A stretch of DNA of 64,000 nt from Halobacteriales archaeon YIM A00013 (GTDB lineage Archaea > Halobacteriota > Halobacteria > Halobacteriales > Haloarculaceae), in NCBI GenBank assembly GCA_025041195.1, contig JAKCFM010000001.1, forward strand, positions 806,001 through 870,000, read 5' to 3'. Each line of letters opens with the position of its first letter. Positions within the stretch are counted from its first letter, which is position 1. The position numbers and the translations under genes are program-made. A model generated the notes under the pieces. That model made no database searches, was not told where the DNA came from, and worked only from the letters and a program-made list of their open reading frames with translations. Shown piece after piece: positions 26,167 through 35,095 of the stretch.

Positions 26167-28854
26167 TCAGCCGGTATTTTTCATGCCGGCAGCGATTCCG
26201 TTTATCGTGAGTCTGAGCGCGCGTTCTTCGACAGCGGATCGGTCATCCGTCGCAAGCAGTGCCACCTGTAGGAGATTGAGCGGATCAACGTAGGGATTTC
26301 GGCGTTCGAGGCTCTCTCTGAGCCACTCTCGATCGATCAGATGCTCACGACCGGTGATCTCAAGGACGAGCGCTCGCGCTCGTTCGTGTTCGCCTTCGAG
26401 GAGGGGAAAGATACGATTCCGGAGCGTCTCGTCGGCGAGATCGGCGTACTGACTCGCAATCTCCATATCAGTGCGAGCAATTGCGAGGGCGGCGTTGTCG
26501 AGGGTGGTCCGGAAGAACGGCCACTGGTCGTACATCTCCTGTAGGGTGTCGATCGAGCCATTTTCGAGATAGCTGTCGATTCCCGTCGCAACGCCGTACC
26601 AGCCGGGGAGAATACAGCGTGATTGGGTCCACGAAAACACCCATGGGATTGCTCGCAGATCCTCGACGGAACGCTCATCCGACCGTGATGCCGGACGTGA
26701 ACCGAGATTGAGGGTTTCAATGACGGTAATCGGCGTCGCCTGCTCGAAGTAGCGAACGAAGCCATCCGTCTCCAGCAGATCCTGATATGCCGACTGGGCG
26801 CTGGCAGCCATCGTCCCCATCGCGTCGGTCCAGGTGGGGCTGATCGGTGATTCTGGTTCGTTAATGGCCTGGAGTCTGGCACGGAGCTGTGCCGTTAGCA
26901 TCTGCTCGATATTTCGTTCGGCGATGCGTGGATTGGCATACTTCTCGGCGATGGCTTCTCCCTGTTCGGTGAATTTCACCGCACCAGTGACGGTCTCTCG
27001 TGGCAACGCGAGCAACGCCTCGTTCATTGGGCCACCACCCCGGGATATCGAGCCCCCCCGACCGTGGAACAGACGGAGATCGACCGCAAACTCATCGGCA
27101 ATTTCGCCCAACCTTCGCTGATTGCGATACAGCGCCCAGTTTGCACCCAGAAATCCGTTTTCTTTGTTCGAATCCGAGTAGCCCAGCATGATCTCCTGGG
27201 TTTTGCCCCGTAGCTCAAGCGCCTGTGCGTACGCCTCGTTCTCAAAGAGGGTGCCCATGATCTCGCGGGCGTTAGAGAGCGCGTGTTCGGTTTCGAGAAG
27301 CGGAACCACGTCAATGCCGGCATGTTCGGGGAGTTGAATCACTCCTGCCTGATCTGCCAAAAACAGCACCTCCATCACGTGACTGGGCGTTTCGGTCATG
27401 CTGATACAGTAGGTATCAATCGCCTGCACACCGAATTCGGCCTGCCAGTCCGCCAGCGCCGAAAATCGGTCACAGACACGCGTTGCACTGTCCGAGAGCC
27501 CATCGGTTGCGGTCAGTTCGACGATGGACTGGTCCTGACAGATGGCGTCCGTCAACAGTCCCATTCGCTCGGTTTCATTGGCCCCTGCGTAGTCGATTCC
27601 TTCGGCTTCGAGCAGTTCGGCGACAGTTTGAGTGTGATTTTCTTGATGATCCCGAAGATCGAGGCTGGCAAGCGTGAAATCGAACGTGTCGATCTGTCGA
27701 ATCAACGGCTCTAGTTGCGACGCAACGATTGCCTCGCCACCGTTCGCACGGACTGACTCGGCCAGGAGCTCGACGTCCGCTTTGAACTCCGTTGCGTCCG
27801 CGTATCCCCCCGGCCGAACGTCACCCACCCGGTCGAGACGCTCATACATCAGGCGAAGTTTTTGTCGGTACGGTTCGTCCGGATAGGCCGTTTGTGCCGT
27901 TTGGGCAACCCGTTCGAGCGCCGCACGATCCCGTTCGAGTGCGTCTTCGAAGGCCGAACGCAACGAGAGTCGCGTGATATCGTGACTGAGCACCGCACCG
28001 AGCGATTCGAGTGCCGACTGATACCGTTCGAGGACCAACTTCCGTTGGCGCTCTAGCGTGCGTGCCGTCACGTCGGGCGTTACGTGTGGGTTTCCGTCGC
28101 GGTCGCTTCCGGCCCAGGACCGGAATTTGAACAGCTCAGGCACGTCGATCTCGCCGTCGATGTCGGCCTCACAGACGGCCTCGAACTCCCTGTAGACGTC
28201 TCCAACCACATCGAACAGAACGTTTTCGAGATACCACTGCACGTTGTGTGCTTCGTCGTCCGGCGTCGGCTGGCGCGACCGAATCTGTGCGGTCTGCCAG
28301 AGACTCGTCACCTCTGCAGTGAGTTCAGCGGATAGCTGCTGGCGTTCGATGTCCGTCAAAGACTGTTCGTCGAGCGTTTGCAGCAACGACTCGATCGATC
28401 GGAGTTTTGATTTGATTGTTTTCCGCCGGGCTTCAGTTGGATGGGCGGTGAACGTCGGCTCGATCAGCACGTCGTCCACGATCGTCTGGACGAGCGACGG
28501 ATCCTCGTTTGCTACCGCGTCGGCAACGTCTGCGAAACTCCCCTGCAGGGTTTGTTCCTGTGATTCGGTACGGATGGTGCGTACCCGCTCGCGCTCTTCG
28601 GCGAGATTGATCAGCTCGAAATACGTGGTGAACGCACGCGCAACGTTCCGATGTTGCTCAGGTGAGGCAGCGGTAAGTTCGTCAACGAGTGGAGCACGGC
28701 TTTCGAGCTCGCCGTCGCGGTAGTCAATCGCATCGGTTCGCAACGATTCTACCGTCTCGAACGATCCAGCGGATCCATGTTCGGAGAGCACGTCGCCAAG
28801 CAGTGCGCCAAGCTCGCGGACGTCCTGACGGACGTCTCTGCTGTGCAATTCCAT
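26167..28854 (-). CDS. ppc: Phosphoenolpyruvate carboxylase
   Basis: An 895-residue bacterial-type PEPC that carboxylates PEP to oxaloacetate and replenishes the TCA cycle. H138 in FTAHPTEARRKT is the catalytic His. GYSDSNKENGFLGANW is near residue 558, HGRGGSISRGGGP near 597-609, and the C-terminal tail ends KNTG, as needed for the active site. Full length with all motifs, so active. Transcribed alone, with a divergent AT-rich region upstream. Confidence 0.97.
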   Translation of the reverse strand: MELHSRDVRQDVRELGALLGDVLSEHGSAGSFETVESLRTDAIDYRDGELESRAPLVDELTAASPEQHRNVARAFTTYFELINLAEERERVRTIRTESQEQTLQGSFADVADAVANEDPSLVQTIVDDVLIEPTFTAHPTEARRKTIKSKLRSIESLLQTLDEQSLTDIERQQLSAELTAEVTSLWQTAQIRSRQPTPDDEAHNVQWYLENVLFDVVGDVYREFEAVCEADIDGEIDVPELFKFRSWAGSDRDGNPHVTPDVTARTLERQRKLVLERYQSALESLGAVLSHDITRLSLRSAFEDALERDRAALERVAQTAQTAYPDEPYRQKLRLMYERLDRVGDVRPGGYADATEFKADVELLAESVRANGGEAIVASQLEPLIRQIDTFDFTLASLDLRDHQENHTQTVAELLEAEGIDYAGANETERMGLLTDAICQDQSIVELTATDGLSDSATRVCDRFSALADWQAEFGVQAIDTYCISMTETPSHVMEVLFLADQAGVIQLPEHAGIDVVPLLETEHALSNAREIMGTLFENEAYAQALELRGKTQEIMLGYSDSNKENGFLGANWALYRNQRRLGEIADEFAVDLRLFHGRGGSISRGGGPMNEALLALPRETVTGAVKFTEQGEAIAEKYANPRIAERNIEQMLTAQLRARLQAINEPESPISPTWTDAMGTMAASAQSAYQDLLETDGFVRYFEQATPITVIETLNLGSRPASRSDERSVEDLRAIPWVFSWTQSRCILPGWYGVATGIDSYLENGSIDTLQEMYDQWPFFRTTLDNAALAIARTDMEIASQYADLADETLRNRIFPLLEGEHERARALVLEITGREHLIDREWLRESLERRNPYVDPLNLLQVALLATDDRSAVEERALRLTINGIAAGMKNTG

Positions 28855-29351
28855 ACCATTACTCTATAGCCAATCCACTAAACGTTCCCGTTCATGTGGG
28901 AAACGAATGATTAATAGTGGATAGCAAAATTTGCCCCTAAAAACACACTTCTCTTCGAGTAAACTTTTCACGTAATTATTCGTTCCAGTAGTACTGCAAT
29001 CTGTCACAATCTGGTGCTATTCATTACTAGAACTCTATACTAATTGTGATATTGAAACATTAAATAGTTTCTATATTTTTTAATCTGCCCGCTATACTTT
29101 TCTATTCGGATTAATTCACCATATACAACAGTTAATATATTCGAGTGATTATAGCTATTAGATATTCTATTAGAATTAGAGTTATTCTATTATTTCACTT
29201 TGTAATATTTATTATTTTAGGGTGACTATACCTCCTGAGCTGCGCGGACCCGTCCATTCACTGGAGTAGATCTGTTCTCCGTGTATGGGACCCCATTTGT
29301 TTTTACGAATTCCCCATGATTTATTTATATGGTTGCCGATCATACACCCGA
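28855..29351. other. AT-rich spacer without a gene
   Basis: About 500 bp, markedly AT-richer than the coding DNA around it, lies between divergent ppc and the EthD gene. It holds the promoter of the EthD gene (29321-29330) and presumably that of ppc. No coding frame, RNA gene or repeat could be supported. Confidence 0.6.
29321..29330 (+). promoter_or_regulatory. TATA-like box, EthD gene
   Basis: TTATTTATAT is centred 26 bp before the ATG at 29352. This supports a leaderless transcript and decides against an upstream ATG at 29316. Confidence 0.55.
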
Positions 29352-30032
29352 ATGTACAAGCACGTTTCCCTCCTGGTCGGAAAACAGGACGGCCCGTCGA
29401 TCAACGGTCAGTGGACCGAGCGCTTTGCGAGCGCCGTCGATGATTTCGATCCAGTACAGCGGAGTCATCACGTGCTGCCGGTCGACCGTGATGCAGCCGA
29501 ATACGACGGTCTCGCGGAACTGTATTTCGACTCGCCCGATGCAGTCGAAAATGCGGGCGACCACCCCGTGCTTGGTGACGCATCCGTGGGTGACCCAATA
29601 GCGCTCGATCGGTCGCCCTGGATGGCAGGCGAAGAAATCGTCGAACTCGACCACACCGACGGCAACACCGACGGTTGTTATAAACATTCGGCGTTTCTCA
29701 TCAGAAAGGAAGGGATGACATACGACGCGTTTTTGGACCATTGGTCGACCGAACACGTCCCGCTTGCCCGGAACATTCCCGGTGTCGTCCGGTATTCGCG
29801 TGTTGTCCCCACTGATCGGTCAGCAGTCGCGTTCGATGGAATTGCCGAACTCTACTTCGACGATATTTCTGCGCTCCGGGCAGGACTCGGCCACGAATCC
29901 TCACGTGATTACGATCCGGATCATCCACAGGCGAAAGCACCACGTGATGACGTGGATAACTTCCTCGAAATCGGTGACAGGCCACGATTCGTCGGCGAAG
30001 AACGAGTCATTCTGCGCCACTCGACACAATGA
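29352..30032 (+). CDS. EthD-type protein with two tandem dimeric alpha-beta barrel domains
   Basis: A 226-residue protein made of two diverged copies of one domain. Copy 1 (about 1-110) begins MYKHVSLLVGKQDG and has YDGLAELYFDS. Copy 2 (about 118-226) begins CYKHSAFLIRKEGMTYDAFLDHWSTEHVPLARNIPGVVRY and has FDGIAELYFDD. The second copy keeps the EthD signature (FxxxWxxxHxPLxxxxPGxxRY), while the first has lost the conserved His. EthD proteins accompany degradation of ethers and aromatics. The ATGA overlap with the HD gene implies co-translation. Substrate and role are unknown. Confidence 0.82.
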   Translation: MYKHVSLLVGKQDGPSINGQWTERFASAVDDFDPVQRSHHVLPVDRDAAEYDGLAELYFDSPDAVENAGDHPVLGDASVGDPIALDRSPWMAGEEIVELDHTDGNTDGCYKHSAFLIRKEGMTYDAFLDHWSTEHVPLARNIPGVVRYSRVVPTDRSAVAFDGIAELYFDDISALRAGLGHESSRDYDPDHPQAKAPRDDVDNFLEIGDRPRFVGEERVILRHSTQ

Positions 30033-30625
30033 CCGCATCCCCACGTCGCGAGCAGATTGAAGCCGCGTTTCCATCACTCGAAGAACTGTCCGACGAGGAA
30101 CTCGCTGCGAACTGTGTTCGTGCCTGGGAGCTTGGACTCAAACGAGGAGGGTGGCGCGACATTCTCGACATCCCGTACGCCTGGAATATTGACGAGGTGA
30201 GCACCGTCGAACACGTCCATGGGGTGGCCCAGATCGCACTGACAGCGATCGAACAGCAAGCGCACATCCACAACGCACCGATCGACCGGGATGTGGTAAT
30301 CGCTGGTGCACTTCTCCACGACGTTGGAAAATGTTATGAATACACGGATCACGTCTCGGAGGACCGGCTCGACGCACCCAATCCGTCGTATGCAGGCGAT
30401 GTGATTCCCCATTCGCTTTCGAGTTACGCACTGGCGCACGAGGTTGGCTGTTCGATCGCCGTCAAACGCACCATCCCGCATTTTCTCGGAGAGATTCCCA
30501 CCCGATCGATCGAAGCTGAACTCATCAGTAGCGCCAATGCGATCTCCTCAAACGCGATTACCCAGGCCACAATGGGCATCTCGCTCCCAGAATGGGTGGA
30601 GCGATACAGCCAAACGCAGGCGTGA
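30029..30625 (+). CDS. HD-domain phosphohydrolase
   Basis: A 198-residue protein with an HD domain at about 60-170. EHVHGVAQIAL supplies the first His, LLHDVGKCYEY the HD pair (H97-D98), and VIPHSLSSYALAHEVG a further His. HD proteins cleave phosphomonoesters or diesters of nucleotides or small metabolites. The N-terminal 55 residues (KRGGWRDILDIPYAWNIDE) look like a substrate cap. Overlaps the EthD gene by 4 bp and is probably in the same pathway. Confidence 0.85.
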   Translation: MTASPRREQIEAAFPSLEELSDEELAANCVRAWELGLKRGGWRDILDIPYAWNIDEVSTVEHVHGVAQIALTAIEQQAHIHNAPIDRDVVIAGALLHDVGKCYEYTDHVSEDRLDAPNPSYAGDVIPHSLSSYALAHEVGCSIAVKRTIPHFLGEIPTRSIEAELISSANAISSNAITQATMGISLPEWVERYSQTQA

Positions 30626-30796
30626 TTTTTCTATGTAACTCTATGTCACGGAATAATTAAGTGCAAACCGCGTGATTATATGATCATGTCACACGGTAGT
30701 CGTTGGCAGCTGATCGATCAACCCACGACCGTGGATTGTCGGTAGCTCGAAGAGTCGGCTATCGTTGAGCGTCTGCGTGCGGTACCTTTCACACCC

Positions 30797-31885
30797 ATGA
30801 GCGTTCCAGACCACGATCCGACAGAGCAGTCCATCGTATCGACCGACAACCTCATAACCGTCCTCGATGAGCAATCTGCGGCCCAATCGGTTTCGCTTGA
30901 CGCGACCGAGCGCGTATCGCTCTACCGAACGATCCGAACAGCACGAGAATTCGACCAGCGGATGATCAGCCTCCAGCGGCAGGGTCGAATCGAGACGTAC
31001 GCCCCGATGACTGGTCAGGAGGGTTCCCAGGTAGCAACAAGTTTCGCACTTGATACGCGAGACTGGCTCTTTCCGACCTATCGTGAGCATGCAGCGGCCT
31101 ACGCACACGGGGTCGATCTCACAACGTTGGTCGCGGAGCTCCGCGGGATCTGTCCGTCCCGTGAGTCAACGCGCGTCGCGCCACCAACGATTCCGATCGC
31201 GACACAGCTCCCACACGCCGTGGGAATGGCCTGGGCAGCCACCCTTCGAGACGACGATGTTGTAGTCCTCTGCCATTTTGGTGACGGGGCGACAAGCGAG
31301 GGGGATTTTCACGAAGCACTGAACATGGCTGGCGTCTTCGACGTCCCCGTCGTATTTGTCTGTAATAACAATCAGTGGGCGATCTCCGTTCCCCGCGAAA
31401 GTCAAACAGCGAGCCAAACACTGGCGCAAAAAGCCACCGCATACGGGTTCGAGGGGGTCCGCGTCGACGGTCTCGATCCACTTGCGGTGTACAGCGTCAC
31501 CAAGAACGCCATTGAGCGCGCGAGGGAACCCCCTGAGAATGAACTGCGGCCAACGCTGATAGAGTCCGTCCAGTATCGGTTTGGCGCGCACACGACTGCA
31601 GACGATCCCAAACGATACCGAAGGGAGGCTATTGCTGAGCAATGGCGTGAACGCGATCCGGTCTCCAGACTCCGTGATCACCTCACAGCGACGGATATCT
31701 GTACCGAAGCCGAGCTGGAAACGATCGAGTCAGAAGCCAAAACGACCGTACAAACGGCAATTGAACGGGCAGAATCCATCGAGCCCGATCCTGACCGTCC
31801 GTTCGACGACGTGTTTGCCACACCAACCGATCGACTCACCGCACAACGTCAGATCTGGGGTGCTCACGCAGCCCAAGAGGATTGA
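30797..31885 (+). CDS. 2-Oxoacid dehydrogenase E1 component alpha subunit
   Basis: A 362-residue E1-alpha homolog. The ThDP/Mg motif runs GDGATSEGDFHEALNMAGVF (from G162) to CNNNQWAIS (N190-N191), and QFRYGAHT-like YRFGAHTTADDP lies near 260. These are typical of pyruvate or branched-chain oxoacid E1-alpha. E1-alpha is normally encoded with E1-beta, E2 and E3, but here the next gene is a convergent MDR and the upstream gene an HD protein, so it is solitary. It may pair with a beta subunit encoded elsewhere, or act in a substrate-specialised complex. Confidence 0.9.
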   Translation: MSVPDHDPTEQSIVSTDNLITVLDEQSAAQSVSLDATERVSLYRTIRTAREFDQRMISLQRQGRIETYAPMTGQEGSQVATSFALDTRDWLFPTYREHAAAYAHGVDLTTLVAELRGICPSRESTRVAPPTIPIATQLPHAVGMAWAATLRDDDVVVLCHFGDGATSEGDFHEALNMAGVFDVPVVFVCNNNQWAISVPRESQTASQTLAQKATAYGFEGVRVDGLDPLAVYSVTKNAIERAREPPENELRPTLIESVQYRFGAHTTADDPKRYRREAIAEQWRERDPVSRLRDHLTATDICTEAELETIESEAKTTVQTAIERAESIEPDPDRPFDDVFATPTDRLTAQRQIWGAHAAQED

Positions 31886-31889
31886 GCGC

Positions 31890-32906
31890 CTACAGGGACT
31901 CGTCGCTGACCTGGACCAGCTGTTTGCCGATATTTTCACCCTCGAACAGACCCATGAACGCATCCGGGGCGTTTTCGATCCCTTGAGTGATCGTTTCTCG
32001 ATACGTGATCGATCCCTCACCGACCCACTGACCGAGCTGTTCAGTCGCTTGGCCAAACCGCGGTGCGTAATCGCTAACGATGAAGCCGCTCACCGACGCC
32101 CGCTTTGTGAGAATCTGCGGCAGTTTTCGTGGACCGGTTGGCACCGATTCGGCGTTGTAATGTGCAATCTGTCCACAGATGGCCACGCGAGCGTCGGTGT
32201 TGAGCTGGGTGAACACCGCGTCAGTGATCGGTCCGCCAACGTTGTCGAAGTAGACATCCACGCCGCCTGGAGCGGCCTCTTTGAGTGCGTCCCGGTAATC
32301 GTCGGTCGTTTTGTAGTTAATTCCAACGTCAGCCCCGATCTCTTCGAGGAACTCGACTTTCGTGTCACTCCCCGCAAATCCAACGACACGACAGCCGTTG
32401 AGCTTTGCAATCTGGACGACCGTGGACCCGACTGCACCGGCCGCACCGGAAACGACGACGGTGTCACCGGCGCGAGGCCTGCCCTCCTCAAGCAGACCGA
32501 AATACGCCGTCTGCCCCGGCATGCCAAGCACACCAAGATACGTCGAAAGTGGTGCGAGCTCCGGGTCGATTTTGTGTACTGACCCACCGTCGACAACGGC
32601 ATACTCTGCCCATTCGAGCTCTCCGGTCACGTATTCTCCGGCCTCCAGCCCGTCGTAGTTCGACTTCGCCACCTGACCTACGACCGCACCACGCATCGGA
32701 TCGCCAAGCTCCCATGGGTCAGCGTATGATTCGCTTGCGTCCATCCGGTCACGCATGTACGGGTCGACGGAGAGATACACCGTCCGTACCAGGATGTCAC
32801 CACTTTCTGGCTCTTCAAGGGGAACAGACTCCAGTTCGAACGTCTCCGGACCAGGAACACCCTCCGGTCGAGCACCGAGTACGTACCGCCGATTCGTTTC
32901 CGACAT
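31890..32906 (-). CDS. Zinc-free MDR oxidoreductase (NADP-dependent alkenal/one reductase type)
   Basis: A 338-residue medium-chain reductase of the leukotriene B4 12-hydroxydehydrogenase / PTGR1-like branch. The N-terminus has the DPYMRDRM motif after SVDPY, the cofactor site is SGAAGAVGS near 157, and YFDNVGG near 235 is the branch signature. No zinc ligands are visible. It likely reduces the C=C bond of an enone using NADPH. It converges with the E1-alpha gene (4-bp gap) and is a single-gene unit. Confidence 0.88.
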   Translation of the reverse strand: MSETNRRYVLGARPEGVPGPETFELESVPLEEPESGDILVRTVYLSVDPYMRDRMDASESYADPWELGDPMRGAVVGQVAKSNYDGLEAGEYVTGELEWAEYAVVDGGSVHKIDPELAPLSTYLGVLGMPGQTAYFGLLEEGRPRAGDTVVVSGAAGAVGSTVVQIAKLNGCRVVGFAGSDTKVEFLEEIGADVGINYKTTDDYRDALKEAAPGGVDVYFDNVGGPITDAVFTQLNTDARVAICGQIAHYNAESVPTGPRKLPQILTKRASVSGFIVSDYAPRFGQATEQLGQWVGEGSITYRETITQGIENAPDAFMGLFEGENIGKQLVQVSDESL

Positions 32907-33178
32907 ACACCTCGCCTAGAGCGTTCTTCCTTTTATCGTCCTCCGGAAACGGAGATTGTCTCCGGCAGATATCCGTGATATCACGACTCAATAAACCGTT
33001 CGCGCGATTACAAGCGTACCTGTGTAAACCGACAGGAGCTCACTGACGTATCAGGTCGCACCATAGAACGCTGACATTCAAATTCATATATAAATTTGTA
33101 CAACTAGCCTGCTTTATCGGATAGTCGAGTATATCATATCTCCGTTTTATCCATTGAAGGATTGATGGAACCATCGTC

Positions 33179-33664
33179 ATGAGTAGACGTATGGACCGGA
33201 GGACGTATCTCAGAAGCCTTTCTCCAGTGGTTGCGCTCGCTGGCGGCTGTGTTTCCTTACCTGCTGATGATGACGGTCGGTCTCCTGACGGTGTTTCAAC
33301 TGAGTTTTCAATCCTTTCGCAGTCTCCATCCGGGCCGATGGACAACCCTCCCGATATCGCCATCAGGCATGAAAAACAACAGGTGAGGGTGCGCGGAAAG
33401 CTGTGGCGTGGAAACTCCTGTGAGACCGTTGAGCCGTCCGTCGTCGAGTATGACAACGGCTCAAAACGGTTTAATCTGGTAATCGCAGCGGTCGAAAAGG
33501 AGACGCCCCTCTGGGTAACGAGCTGTCAGCCCGCCCTGGGAGCGATCGAATACGAGCTCATTGCGCGGTTTCAGCGGACGCTACCGACCGTCGTCACTGT
33601 TACCGAGAAGCCGACCGATGGCTACAAACACCAGCAAGCCGCAAAGACCGTCCACCAGCGGTGA
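33179..33664 (+). CDS. Tat-exported lipoprotein, unknown function
   Basis: A 161-residue secreted protein. The N-terminus carries the twin arginine in MDRRTYLRSL and a hydrophobic run ending in the lipobox LAGGC (Cys near 25), so it is a membrane-anchored lipoprotein. The mature part is small and beta-rich with two more cysteines (NSCETVE, TSCQPAL) that could form a disulfide. No family is recognised. The Met at codon 5 (33191) is an equally good start. It precedes another Tat lipoprotein but is not close enough to be certainly in one operon. Confidence 0.72.
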   Translation: MSRRMDRRTYLRSLSPVVALAGGCVSLPADDDGRSPDGVSTEFSILSQSPSGPMDNPPDIAIRHEKQQVRVRGKLWRGNSCETVEPSVVEYDNGSKRFNLVIAAVEKETPLWVTSCQPALGAIEYELIARFQRTLPTVVTVTEKPTDGYKHQQAAKTVHQR

Positions 33665-33763
33665 AACCGTTCCCGTTCTTATCTACCATTTCTATTTCTT
33701 TGGATTAGTATCATGGTTGCATTCGCAGTGTTCGCATCCAAACTACTATGTTATTGACAGAAA

Positions 33764-33771
33764 GATATATG
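33764..33771 (+). promoter_or_regulatory. TATA-like box, DUF7405 gene
   Basis: GATATATG is centred about 30 bp before the ATG at 33797, in an AT-rich 130-bp gap. This is leaderless spacing. Confidence 0.5.
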
Positions 33772-33796
33772 TGAGACAAATAGAAATACCTTCAAA

Positions 33797-35095
33797 ATGA
33801 CTTCACCGGAAGACCGAGGACTCTCACGGCGAACGTTAATCAAAGCAGCACTGGCCATCGGTGGATCGAGTGCGTTGACAGCCTGTCAAAATGCAGAGCT
33901 TTCAGGCACTCCGTCTCCGACTGATGGGGAACAGTATCCCAGAGGTGATCCGACAGCACTTCCGGACGGCCAGCACAGCTGGGACGAGTATCTCGTTCAG
34001 TCGGTGCACGGGACCGAGACGCAGAGCCAACATCAGCTCATTCTCGGACTGGAGTATACGGGCTCGGTCCCTCCGACCGACGAGGACCGCGAAACGGTCG
34101 AATCAGCACTCGCGCAACTCGAACAGGCGTTTCGCTGGGGTAGCGGTGCTGATACGAGCGGGTCAATAAACGATGGGTTGCTGTTTCTGATTGGGTATGC
34201 ACCGAGATATTGCTCATCAGTAGATTTGGAGGTTCCTGGCCTACAGACGCCCGAAACGATGCTCGAAACGCTCGGAGAGGACAGCTCGCTTGCAGCGCCC
34301 TTTGACGCGGTGTTGTTGCTTGATAGCGATTATGCCTCGATCCTGCTTGCAGCAGAACAGGCGCTGTTCAGTGACGCTGATACACTGAACGGACTTCCAG
34401 TCGATCACCGACTCACCGATCAGTTCGACATTGTTGAGCGTCGAACTGGCGTGCTGGGAAAGGGTAGACCGGCGGCAACAATCGACAACGAGGACATTCC
34501 TAAAAACGCACCGCTCTCGATGGGCTTTCGCGCCGGCTTCGAAAACAGTCTCCCACCCGAGGAGATTGCGACGAGAACCGAGGGCCCCTATCCGGGCGGA
34601 ACGACACTCGTACTCTCACGCGTGCGCACGGATCTCGAATCCTGGTACGACCAGCCACACGAAGATCGGCGCAAAGAGATGTACTGTCCAGCCCACACGC
34701 ACGAGGAGGTCGGCGAGATCGGTGATCGGCTGGGGAGTGACAGCAAGATCACTGAAGAGAACGTCGATAGTATCGCCGAGCTCGCCGAGGAACACGGCAT
34801 TATTGGGCACGCTCAGAAGGTGGCTTCGGCTCGCTCAGAGGATTTCACGACGCAGATACTCCGCCGGTCGGAGGGGGTGGCCACTGACACCGTTCATGGC
34901 TCGACGTTCAACTTTTCGTCCATTCAGGATCGAACGGAGAAGTTCGTTGAGATTCGAACGGCGATGTCGGTCGATTCGTACGATCTTGACGTTCCCGAGG
35001 ATAAACACGGGATCGTTTCGTATCTGGAGACGCTCTCCCGGAGTACGTACTTTGTTCCACCGCGAGCAGCCCGGGCGCTTCCATCGAACCGATGA
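33797..35095 (+). CDS. DUF7405 Tat protein, Dyp-peroxidase-like
   Basis: A 432-residue exported protein. The Tat motif SRRTLIK is at residues 10-16 and LTAC near 28-31 is a lipobox, so it is probably lipid-anchored. The body matches the haloarchaeal DUF7405 family, distant from dye-decolorizing (EfeB-like) peroxidases: FLIGYAPRY, APFDAVLLLDSDYASILLAAEQALF, APLSMGFRAGFENS, GPYPGGTTLVLSRVR, FCPAHTHEEV-like CPAHTHEEVG with a candidate heme His, and the C-terminal YFVPPRAARALP. The stop overlaps the CRTAC1 gene by 4 bp. Heme binding is an inference. Confidence 0.82.
   Translation: MTSPEDRGLSRRTLIKAALAIGGSSALTACQNAELSGTPSPTDGEQYPRGDPTALPDGQHSWDEYLVQSVHGTETQSQHQLILGLEYTGSVPPTDEDRETVESALAQLEQAFRWGSGADTSGSINDGLLFLIGYAPRYCSSVDLEVPGLQTPETMLETLGEDSSLAAPFDAVLLLDSDYASILLAAEQALFSDADTLNGLPVDHRLTDQFDIVERRTGVLGKGRPAATIDNEDIPKNAPLSMGFRAGFENSLPPEEIATRTEGPYPGGTTLVLSRVRTDLESWYDQPHEDRRKEMYCPAHTHEEVGEIGDRLGSDSKITEENVDSIAELAEEHGIIGHAQKVASARSEDFTTQILRRSEGVATDTVHGSTFNFSSIQDRTEKFVEIRTAMSVDSYDLDVPEDKHGIVSYLETLSRSTYFVPPRAARALPSNR

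Noticed and set aside
28900-29300. AT-rich block considered as a replication origin
   Set aside because: No ORB-like repeats or initiator gene visible, only promoter-like content.
31581-32582. 333-codon frame antisense to the MDR and overlapping the E1-alpha gene
   Set aside because: A long shadow frame opposite two well-supported genes, with no domain content.
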